Below are positions 35,838 through 43,470 of a DNA stretch of 64,000 bases, one piece after another. The stretch lies in NCBI RefSeq assembly GCF_001999965.1, contig NZ_CP019646.1, positions 2,356,001-2,420,000 of the forward strand. Reading direction: 5' to 3'. Every line of letters begins with the position of its first letter. Within the stretch, counting starts at the first letter, position 1. Both the position numbers and the translations under genes were made by a program. The notes beneath the pieces were generated by a model. The model was not told the origin of the DNA. It was given only the letters and a program-made list of their open reading frames with translations, and did not search any database. The stretch is from Limihaloglobus sulfuriphilus. Lineage in GTDB: Bacteria; Planctomycetota; Phycisphaerae; Sedimentisphaerales; Sedimentisphaeraceae.

Positions 35838-36869
35838 TTGGTAACGGTTAATGACATAAGCAAGGCTTGTAATGTTTCGCGGATAACAGTTATCCGGGCG
35901 CTGAACAACCATGAATCTGTGGCTGAAAAGACCAGAAAAAGGGTTGTTAACGTATCCCGTCAGCTCGGATATGCTCCTAATGCGATAGCTAAGCAGCTGC
36001 AAAGCGGCCGGAGCAGGACAATTGCTGTTGTTTTGAATAAATGTGTAACCGCCCATATTGGTAAGATGCTTGAGGGTGTTCAAAGAGAGCTCAGTGAAAA
36101 TGGCTATGACAGCTTGACTTATGAATGGGGCCAGCTCAGAGACGGGAGTGTGCCTCTTGCTAGAAAAATAGCACAGAACAGGGTTGAGGGCGTTGTTATG
36201 ATACAGTGGTCTCATGATTATGAGATTGATTTTTTCGCTGAGCTTGCCCGTTATAAAATCTGCGTGATTGCTATAGACCGCGAAGCTGATTACGGCGGGG
36301 TTAAGTGTGTTGTTTATGATGATCAGCAGGGTGCAAAACTTGCCATAGACTATCTGGTTTCAATGGGCCACACAGAAATTGGTCACATTGGCGGACTCCC
36401 GGAACACAGCTCGGCAAAAGAGCGTCTTATGGGTTTTTACGTTTCTATGGCCGCTCACAACCTGCCTGTGAGGTCGGACTGGGTGATCCAGGGTGACTAC
36501 AGGTACCAGGGAGCAGTTAATACCGTAGAGAGATTCTTTGAACAGAATAGAGATAATCTGCCGACAGCGATTTTTGCCGGCAGTGATGTAATCGGAGCAA
36601 CTATTATACAGGCGGCACAGAGAAGAGGCATTCGCGTTCCTGATGATATTTCTATCGTGGGGTTTTGTGACGAAGTATTCGCTGAATTTCTGACGCCCGC
36701 ACTCACTACTATCCGCCAGCATCCCTATGAAGTTTCCAAAAAGGGAGCTGAGATGATAGTGGGTATGATAGAGGCCAAGTACAGCGGGGAAGAATTTATC
36801 TGCCCCAAAAAAACCGTCACACCTGTTAGTTTTGTAGAGAGAGACTCGGTTCGAAGGCTGAGCCGTTAA
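35838..36869 (+). CDS. LacI-family transcriptional regulator
   Basis: A 343-residue repressor: HTH VNDISKACNVSRITVIRALNN and hinge GYAPNAIAKQLQSGR, then the sugar-binding core with IFAGSDVIGATIIQAAQRRG and ISIVGFCDEVFAEFLTPALTT. The start is a TTG preceded by GAGAG, which places the HTH at the very N-terminus as usual. It leads the plus arm of the locus and is followed at 30 bp by a LamG protein gene. A perfect palindrome in its promoter suggests autoregulation. The inducer is probably a sugar from the target glycan. Confidence 0.93.
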   Translation: MVTVNDISKACNVSRITVIRALNNHESVAEKTRKRVVNVSRQLGYAPNAIAKQLQSGRSRTIAVVLNKCVTAHIGKMLEGVQRELSENGYDSLTYEWGQLRDGSVPLARKIAQNRVEGVVMIQWSHDYEIDFFAELARYKICVIAIDREADYGGVKCVVYDDQQGAKLAIDYLVSMGHTEIGHIGGLPEHSSAKERLMGFYVSMAAHNLPVRSDWVIQGDYRYQGAVNTVERFFEQNRDNLPTAIFAGSDVIGATIIQAAQRRGIRVPDDISIVGFCDEVFAEFLTPALTTIRQHPYEVSKKGAEMIVGMIEAKYSGEEFICPKKTVTPVSFVERDSVRRLSR

Positions 36870-36899
36870 CTTAAATTTTTGTTGTACGGAGGTATAATA

Positions 36900-37877
36900 A
36901 TGAAGCAATTTATAGTTGTAGTATTCTTTATTTCGTTTTTTGCCCTTATTTTTCCCGCAGCGGCTGTTTTGCCGGAACCGATAATTTACCTGCCTTTTGA
37001 CGCGGACTGGGCAAATGCCGGTTCTGCCGGCTATGAAGAGCCTGTAGTTACAGAGCAAAACGGTATTTCGCCACAGCTGAATTATAAGGGCGGAATTATT
37101 GGCGGCTGTCTTGACCAGAGCGGTTTTCCTGCGAGCGGTCACCCTGTTTTAGATGAAAATTTACAGCCGGGCCAGGTGATTTTCGGCACATCGGACGATC
37201 AGGATACACCCATGGAGATGGCGATGGACGATATGGTGTCTTTTACCATTGTCGGCTGGTTCAAAGGAAAGATTGGCAGCGGCTCGGGCGCCAGACTGAT
37301 TGCCCGGCCTTATGATGAAGCAAACCCGGAAAGCAACAACTTTCAGCTGCTTGCCGACCGTTATTACAGCGGCAAGATGGAGCTTATCGTCAACGGCAAC
37401 AGCTCAACTCAAATGCAGGAAAGTTTTTATGACAACAGCCCGAATGAGTGGACTTTCTTTGCTGTTACCTATGACGGAACAAGTTCTTTTAACAATGTTC
37501 AATGGTTCAAAGGATATGATGACGGAACAAACGAAGTAATACAGTCCAGCGGTTTCTGCAGCCTGTATTCCGGTACGTCAACCCACGGAAAGCACTGCCG
37601 CATACATATAGGTAACAGCGGTGATTCCGGGGCGTGGCCATTCAGCGGAATGCTCGATGAGATTCGCGTCTATGCCAGCTATACAGATACCAGCGGAGTT
37701 TTGAGCCTTGAACAGCTTGAGGCGATTAAATCCCTGGCTAACGAACCCAAGTGCGGAGACGATGAACATCCCTATCCCGCAGGCGATTTTAATGGCGATT
37801 GTGTCGTTGGATTTGAAGATCTTCGCATTTTATGCGATAATTGGCTCATGGCCACAAATTTCGACCTTCCAGAATAA
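36900..37877 (+). CDS. Secreted LamG protein with single dockerin-like C-terminus
   Basis: A 325-residue secreted protein: signal peptide (1-23), one LamG/concanavalin-like domain (about 28-275; LPFDADW, WTFFAVTYDGT, FSGMLDEIRVYASY), and a C-terminal calcium-loop repeat GDFNGDCVVGFEDLRILCDN preceded by CGDDEHP. The ATG at 36900 has GGAGGT six bases upstream; a TTG start seven codons earlier is unlikely. Its LamG domain is related to those of the proteins at 38759 and 40623. It probably binds glycan or displays itself on the cell surface; no catalytic residues are seen. Confidence 0.8.
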   Translation: MKQFIVVVFFISFFALIFPAAAVLPEPIIYLPFDADWANAGSAGYEEPVVTEQNGISPQLNYKGGIIGGCLDQSGFPASGHPVLDENLQPGQVIFGTSDDQDTPMEMAMDDMVSFTIVGWFKGKIGSGSGARLIARPYDEANPESNNFQLLADRYYSGKMELIVNGNSSTQMQESFYDNSPNEWTFFAVTYDGTSSFNNVQWFKGYDDGTNEVIQSSGFCSLYSGTSTHGKHCRIHIGNSGDSGAWPFSGMLDEIRVYASYTDTSGVLSLEQLEAIKSLANEPKCGDDEHPYPAGDFNGDCVVGFEDLRILCDNWLMATNFDLPE

Positions 37878-37894
37878 TATAAACGGAGTTTAGT

Positions 37895-38707
37895 ATGATT
37901 TTAAAAAGAAAAAAAGCGTTTACTCTTATAGAGCTGCTTGTAGTTATATCGATAATAGCTCTGTTGATGGCGATTATCATGCCGGCGCTGAATAAGGCGC
38001 GGGCCCAGGCACGAAAGGTTGTCTGCGGTTCTAATTTCAGGCAGCTGGGCAGTGTGTATCATATGTATGCCAATGATCACAGGCAATGGATACCGCGGTT
38101 TGTGCCCAAGTCGCAGCAGGACAAGACGTTTACGCTCGGCAAAGAGGTATCAAATGTTTTGCCGTATGCTCTTTCTGATCCAATGTATCAGCTTCTTCGC
38201 AACAGCTACAAGCTCAAGCCGGAATTTCTTGTCTGTCCGACAAAGATAAAGTCGAGAGGAACCGATGTTACCTATTTCCGCAAAGACGGCGAGATTGAGC
38301 TTGGAGATCCGGAAGGCGGATACTGGATGCCTTATCGGTGGATTGGAATTGCCAGGCTTAACGGCCTTGTAAATATGACAAACACGATTCCCAAAACAGT
38401 AGAGGAGTCAGCGGCCAGGATAGATGATCCGTCCTGGAAACTGCTGGCGGCAGATGAGAACGTTGTGTGGAATATGAATCTTGAGTTCCACCGCACACGC
38501 CTTGCACACAGAGGAAGAGGCGGTCTGCCCGAAGGTGCCAACCGTCTGCACGTTGACGGTTCAGTTAACTGGGTAAACACATCTATGATGGCGGCGGACG
38601 ATAAGCCGCTGGATACAGCCGACGGTTACCCGACCGGCGTAGATCCCTCTAAGTCTCCCCCGAGGTATGACCACAGGGGCGATTATACAAGAATGTACTA
38701 CTGGTAG
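37895..38707 (+). CDS. GspG-like pseudopilin with C-terminal DGSVxW motif
   Basis: A 270-residue prepilin: basic leader MILKRKKA, then FTLIELLVVISIIALLMAII, nearly the same helix as in the pseudopilin at 29740, and a C-terminal RLHVDGSVNWVNTS. The leader ends in KKA rather than the usual glycine before FTLIE, which may affect cleavage. GGAG precedes the ATG. It lies 17 bp after the LamG/dockerin-like gene. The pairing of a pseudopilin with a LamG/dockerin-like gene is thus found in both arms of the locus. Confidence 0.85.
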   Translation: MILKRKKAFTLIELLVVISIIALLMAIIMPALNKARAQARKVVCGSNFRQLGSVYHMYANDHRQWIPRFVPKSQQDKTFTLGKEVSNVLPYALSDPMYQLLRNSYKLKPEFLVCPTKIKSRGTDVTYFRKDGEIELGDPEGGYWMPYRWIGIARLNGLVNMTNTIPKTVEESAARIDDPSWKLLAADENVVWNMNLEFHRTRLAHRGRGGLPEGANRLHVDGSVNWVNTSMMAADDKPLDTADGYPTGVDPSKSPPRYDHRGDYTRMYYW

Positions 38708-38758
38708 TTTCAGCGTTTGGTTTGATAAAAATAACATTGTCTTTTTTGAGGTTATAAC

Positions 38759-40549
38759 ATGAAAAAGCTAACATTTACAATTATTTTATCTTTGATATTT
38801 ACAGCTGCTGCTTTAGAGGCAGGCCAGCTGTTGTGGCATCTGCCTTTTGATGTTGATACGGCCGAGGCTGTGAGCGGCGAATTGGCCCGCGAGGTCAAGA
38901 CTAACGACAATGCCGTATCGCCATATAACAAACAGGCACCGGGTATCGGCCCTGTCGGCGTTAACGGCAAAGGACGCTGCCTTGATATGAGTGTCAGCAT
39001 GGCGCAGATGGGCTCGGGCGATGGTTCAAATTACGGCGGCTGGGTTACTTATGGTGCTAACGATGTCGGCGGCGGCAACGTGGACGATGTCTTTAACGGT
39101 TTGCAGTCGTTTACACTTATGGGATGGATAAATACCGGCGATCCGAACATCACTCCTGCCGAAAACGCAAGGATTCTGCTCCGTGATGACAATGCCAACG
39201 GTTTGACTGTCCTGCTCAATGAGGGCGGCAGGCTTAAGGTCGCTGTCAACGGAAACTGGCACGCGATGCCGTATGCCGCGAGCTATCCGTTTGACTGTAC
39301 TGATAAGTGGGTATTTGTCGCCATCACTTACGACGGCACAGCTTCTGCGGGCAATCTGAAGTTTTACAGAGGTTTTAAGGATACCGCATCTGTAACACTT
39401 GAAGATACCGGCGACATACCTGCCGGCGCTCTTGCCTCTAATGACAGGCAGCTGGTGATCGGAAACAACGGCGGAATGAACGATACTGCCGACAAAGGCT
39501 TTAAAGGCCTTATAGACGAATTGCGGCTTTACGGCAGTTACTCTGACGCAACAGGTGTTTTAAGTTCATCGGAAATAACTAATTACAAGAATCAGGACGT
39601 AGAGAAGCCCTGGCAGGATACGCCGATTGCCGACCCGCTTTGGCACCTGCCCTTTGATGCTGATATGTCAGACATTATCAGCGGAGAGACCCCTTCTCTG
39701 GTACTGACAAACCCCTCTGCTCCGGCACCTTATAACGAGCAGCCGCCGGTTGTTACAGCCGAGGCGGGCGTAAGGTACAAAGGCGGCGCCCTTGACCTTC
39801 GCAACACCATGGCTTTTATGGGTGCTGTCAGCGGCGAAAACTGCTACGGCGGCGCAGTGCGTTACGGAACGAAAGATTCCGGCAGCGGCGCGGTAGATGA
39901 TGTTTTGAGTGATTTAAAATCATTTACGCTCATGGGCTGGCTCAATACAGGCGACCCTTTGGTGAGCCTGAGCGGAATGAGCAGCCCGGCAAGGCTTTGT
40001 CTGCGTGAGGATTACGCCAACACGTTCGCCGTAACTATGAATAACGGCGGCAGGCTCGGCATCGCTGTCAATGGGCAATGGAAAATACTGCCTTATTCGA
40101 ATACATATCCCTATACCTGTACGGACGAGTGGGTATATTTCGCAATCACATACGACAGCACCGCAGCGGATAATAATCTAAAATTCTACAGCGCACGCAG
40201 AAATGACGGCTATCCTGTAATGGAATATGCCGCGAATTTTAATCAGGGCCCGATAAGTTATTCAGAACGTCAGTTTGTCGTGGGCAACAACGGTTCGGAA
40301 TCCACATCTGCCGACAAAGGTTTCAAGGGCCTTATGGACGAGCTGCGTCTTTTCGGCAGTTATGATGACGGCAGCGGTGCTTTGCCGCCGACGGCAATAG
40401 CCCAGTTCAAACAGGATGACTGGAACGTTAAGTGCGGTGATTACGGCTTTATGCCGCCGGAAGGTGACATAAACGGCGACTGTATTGTTGACGCGGCAGA
40501 CTTTGCTGAAATGGCCGCTGTATGGCTGATGGATAACAGGCCGCAGTAA
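38759..40549 (+). CDS. Secreted tandem LamG protein with dockerin-like C-terminus
   Basis: A 596-residue protein: signal peptide (1-21), then two similar LamG domains of about 265 residues each (about 22-280 and 295-550). Both copies carry LPFD(V/A)D, FTLMGW(I/L)NTGDP, W(V)xFxAITYD and DKGFKGL(I/M)DELRL(Y/F)GSY, so the gene arose by internal duplication. The end has CGD, then GDINGDCIVDAADFAEMAAV, a single calcium-loop repeat. GAGGT precedes the ATG. A glycan-binding role fits the LamG fold; the ligand is unknown. Confidence 0.82.
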   Translation: MKKLTFTIILSLIFTAAALEAGQLLWHLPFDVDTAEAVSGELAREVKTNDNAVSPYNKQAPGIGPVGVNGKGRCLDMSVSMAQMGSGDGSNYGGWVTYGANDVGGGNVDDVFNGLQSFTLMGWINTGDPNITPAENARILLRDDNANGLTVLLNEGGRLKVAVNGNWHAMPYAASYPFDCTDKWVFVAITYDGTASAGNLKFYRGFKDTASVTLEDTGDIPAGALASNDRQLVIGNNGGMNDTADKGFKGLIDELRLYGSYSDATGVLSSSEITNYKNQDVEKPWQDTPIADPLWHLPFDADMSDIISGETPSLVLTNPSAPAPYNEQPPVVTAEAGVRYKGGALDLRNTMAFMGAVSGENCYGGAVRYGTKDSGSGAVDDVLSDLKSFTLMGWLNTGDPLVSLSGMSSPARLCLREDYANTFAVTMNNGGRLGIAVNGQWKILPYSNTYPYTCTDEWVYFAITYDSTAADNNLKFYSARRNDGYPVMEYAANFNQGPISYSERQFVVGNNGSESTSADKGFKGLMDELRLFGSYDDGSGALPPTAIAQFKQDDWNVKCGDYGFMPPEGDINGDCIVDAADFAEMAAVWLMDNRPQ

Positions 40550-40622
40550 TATTTGTATAATGACTGTCCGACGGCAGTTAATAGTGGTATCAATATAATT
40601 CAGTTTAATTAGGAGAAAAATC

Positions 40623-41546
40623 ATGAGAAAGTACCAAATTATTGTAATCGCATTGATGATGGTTTCATACGCCGGTGCCGCGGAGCTTCTGTGGTATCTG
40701 CCCTACGATGCAAACATGAATGAAGCGGTAAACGGCGAGGCGCCAACCCAGGTTAACGCAAACCCGCTTGCGGATGAGCCTTACGCAAGCACAGCGCCCT
40801 CTCTGAGTGCCGGGCTGACCAGCGGCGGCTCCGGAGCGGAAAGCGGCAACGCGCTTGATATGAGAGATACCATGGCAAACATGGGTCAAACCACTCCAAC
40901 TAACTATGGCGGCTGGGTAAGATACGGCTCTCCCGAAAATAAATCCTCGATGGAACTATCGATGAAGGGTTTAAGCTCATTTACAGTGATGGGCTGGCTC
41001 AACACAAAGGATTCGTCAATTGCCATCGGCAATAATACGCGGGTTTTTGCAAGCTCTGACAACAGTTTCTCCCTTTTGTTCAATAATGGCTCAGTGCCGG
41101 GAAGGATGCAATTTGCTTTAGAAGGCAACTGGTATAACTCTGGATATGCTGTGACAAATTGGGGCCTGGCAGATGAATGGGTTTTCTTTGCCGCTTCCTA
41201 TGACGGCACAACCAGTACTGAAAACCTGAAGTATTATATGGGCGGGCTTGACACAAATGATGTTGAACTGGTAGTTACGCTTGACAGCAATGTCGGCACT
41301 TTCAATTATTCCGGTGATTGGTTTGTTGTCGGCAATAATGGAGCTGATAACACAGCCGCTGACAAGGGTTTCAAAGGTCTCATCGATGAGCTGCGTATGT
41401 TCGGAAGCACTGCTGACGCTTCGGGCGCACTCGATGCGGCGGATATAACTCTGTATAAAAATGATGTCTTTACCGCTGTTCCCGAACCAGCAACCATCGG
41501 GCTGCTGGCGATTGGCGGGCTGGCATTTGTTCGCCGCAAAAAGTAA
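40623..41546 (+). CDS. PEP-CTERM LamG protein
   Basis: A 307-residue secreted protein with the same LamG domain as the two copies in the preceding gene (LPYDANMNEAVNGE, FTVMGWLNTKD, DKGFKGLIDELRMFGS). It ends in a PEP-CTERM tag (AVPEPATIGLLAIGGLAFVRRKK) instead of a dockerin-like repeat. AGGAG precedes the ATG. It shows the same binding module joined to a different anchoring signal: this copy should go to exosortase, the neighbours to whatever holds the dockerin-like tail. Confidence 0.85.
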   Translation: MRKYQIIVIALMMVSYAGAAELLWYLPYDANMNEAVNGEAPTQVNANPLADEPYASTAPSLSAGLTSGGSGAESGNALDMRDTMANMGQTTPTNYGGWVRYGSPENKSSMELSMKGLSSFTVMGWLNTKDSSIAIGNNTRVFASSDNSFSLLFNNGSVPGRMQFALEGNWYNSGYAVTNWGLADEWVFFAASYDGTTSTENLKYYMGGLDTNDVELVVTLDSNVGTFNYSGDWFVVGNNGADNTAADKGFKGLIDELRMFGSTADASGALDAADITLYKNDVFTAVPEPATIGLLAIGGLAFVRRKK

Positions 41547-41586
41547 CAAACTTTAAATAACCATAAATCTACTTTATATAACAAAG

Positions 41587-41620
41587 AGGGGGAAGGGAAA
41601 CACAACGTTCTCTTCCCCCT
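41587..41620 (+). other. Long hairpin between PEP-CTERM and BNR genes
   Basis: AGGGGGAAGGGAA pairs with TTCTCTTCCCCCT over 13 positions (one G-U) around an 8-nt loop, ending 11 bp before the next ATG. There is no T-run after it and no Shine-Dalgarno between hairpin and ATG. It may be a processing or stabilising hairpin within the operon, or an imperfect terminator. Confidence 0.55.
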
Positions 41621-41631
41621 TATGATAAACT

Positions 41632-43422
41632 ATGAGCAACAGCAGCAATAAAATCAGACAGACAGTTCTCTGTGCGTTATTTATATCCGCACTGACGGCG
41701 AAGGCACAATTTCGCAGTTATGAAATTTATCAGCCCCAGGTAACACGAGGCTTTATCGTGGATACATCGCAGAACGAGCTGAAATATAACCACTGCACAT
41801 CTATACAGCGATACCGCGGCAGGTTTTACTGCTTCTGGAATGCAAATACGGTTTATAAAGAGGGTGAGCCGGGCCAGCTTCTTTACATGGCAACCAGTCT
41901 TGACGGTATGAACTGGTCAGAACCTGTTAACTGGACTCCGGACAACGGCAGAAAGCAGTGGCAGCCGTGCACGATCAATATTGATGATGAGAGTCTGTGG
42001 GTGTTCTGGCAGGAGACCGGCGGGCCGTTCTGGTTTTCTAAACTGACAGATCCCGAGGGTGCCTGGACACACCGAATGATCTTTACAAAGACCATGATGC
42101 CCGATGGGCTTGAGTATAACCCCGCCGCCACACAGGATCCGCTTCGCCTTTCAAACGGGCGTATCTGCCAGACAGTTACCTGGGTTCAGATATCCGGCGG
42201 GCCGAATAAATTTTCCGGTATTGTTTATACGAATAACGGCGGTCAGAGCTTCAATATGGACACGAGCTCATTTGTCTGGGATCCGATTGATGGAACTAAA
42301 TCTTTCGAATCTATGCTGGTCGAACAGTATGATGGCAATATCAGGATGTTTATCCGCAATTTAGACCGGACAAGTCAGCAGGACGAGCTTTTTATGACTT
42401 CTCTGGGCGATGAAAACGCGGAGAATTTTTACTCTCCGGCACAGTTCAGCAAGACACGTACAGTATCGAGCAGGTGTTGGGTGAAAACTATCGGCCAACG
42501 CAAAATCATGCTGCTCAACGACAGTGCAAACGGAACACCAGAGCTTGCCGGTCATGACCGCAAGAATATAGCGATGTTTTTCAGCCGCAGCGGGATGGAC
42601 GATTTCGCCGCCGGTGTACCGGTAGTAGATTATGAGCCGGAGCTGGCGTATCCCCAGGCAGTTGAGCACGATAACAAGCTGTATTTTACATACAGCCACG
42701 AAAACTCGAAAAATATCCGGTGGGGAATTGTAGATCCCCTGCCGGCGGACGATAAGTACTATATCTTTCCAAGAGGAACCGACAGGCGTCTGACCGACCA
42801 TGATGACGGGCCGGTTGAAGTCAGGGTTGAGAAGTTTAATCTTAACGGTGATTCAATGCTAAGGTTCTACGGTAATGCCTCGGCCGGTGTAGATATTGAT
42901 ATCTGTGAACCGCAGAATGATGTGCTGAAAATACGCCTGCCGGTCTTTCTTGAAAGTACGCCTGCGGATAAACGAATGAGACTGCTCTGTGTCGGTGACG
43001 GAGAGGTGCAGCTTGGGTATGATGCGGCGACGCCGTACAGATATCAGGTTTTGATTGATGATACATGGTATGACGCAGGAGCGTTTGATCCGGCTAAATG
43101 GAATGATATTCTGCTGATTATCAGCTCAAACGGAGTCGCGACACAGAATATGGGTTCTGCTCTCTATCATCCCGCTCCATCAGGTTTCAATGGCCGTGTT
43201 TATATAGGTGACGGATATCCGGAAGAGTTTCTTGATGAGACAAGCCGTTTTATCGTAAACATCGAGCGGTTTGGAAGTTTAGTAGAAGCCGCGTCAGAAT
43301 CTGGATTCTGCGGCGACAATGAACATCCGATAATCAGTCCAGACCTGAATTATGACTGTATTATAGATTTGTATGATTTTAGTATCATGGCCAAATCATG
43401 GCTGAAAGACGCTGATAAGTAA
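41632..43422 (+). CDS. Secreted BNR-propeller (sialidase-like) protein with dockerin-like C-terminus
   Basis: A 596-residue secreted protein: signal peptide to about residue 25 (LTAKA), then a sialidase-type propeller (about 30-395) opening with YEIYQPQVTRGF, with Asp-box-like turns (TSLDGMNWSEP, YTNNGGQSF) and the block RKQWQP. A beta domain (about 400-560) and a single calcium-loop repeat (CGDNEHP, then PDLNYDCIIDLYDFSIMAKS) end it. Paralogues are at 43471 and 47424. GH33 catalytic residues cannot be assigned, so hydrolysis of sialic acid is not claimed; glycan binding or another exo-hydrolase activity is possible. Confidence 0.75.
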   Translation: MSNSSNKIRQTVLCALFISALTAKAQFRSYEIYQPQVTRGFIVDTSQNELKYNHCTSIQRYRGRFYCFWNANTVYKEGEPGQLLYMATSLDGMNWSEPVNWTPDNGRKQWQPCTINIDDESLWVFWQETGGPFWFSKLTDPEGAWTHRMIFTKTMMPDGLEYNPAATQDPLRLSNGRICQTVTWVQISGGPNKFSGIVYTNNGGQSFNMDTSSFVWDPIDGTKSFESMLVEQYDGNIRMFIRNLDRTSQQDELFMTSLGDENAENFYSPAQFSKTRTVSSRCWVKTIGQRKIMLLNDSANGTPELAGHDRKNIAMFFSRSGMDDFAAGVPVVDYEPELAYPQAVEHDNKLYFTYSHENSKNIRWGIVDPLPADDKYYIFPRGTDRRLTDHDDGPVEVRVEKFNLNGDSMLRFYGNASAGVDIDICEPQNDVLKIRLPVFLESTPADKRMRLLCVGDGEVQLGYDAATPYRYQVLIDDTWYDAGAFDPAKWNDILLIISSNGVATQNMGSALYHPAPSGFNGRVYIGDGYPEEFLDETSRFIVNIERFGSLVEAASESGFCGDNEHPIISPDLNYDCIIDLYDFSIMAKSWLKDADK

Positions 43423-43470
43423 TATACGAGATTTATTATAAGACAATAAGAAAGGCAGAAAATATATAGA

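Noticed and set aside
36360-37142. 260-residue minus-strand ORF across the LacI gene end
   Set aside because: Antisense to two supported genes and without recognisable features.
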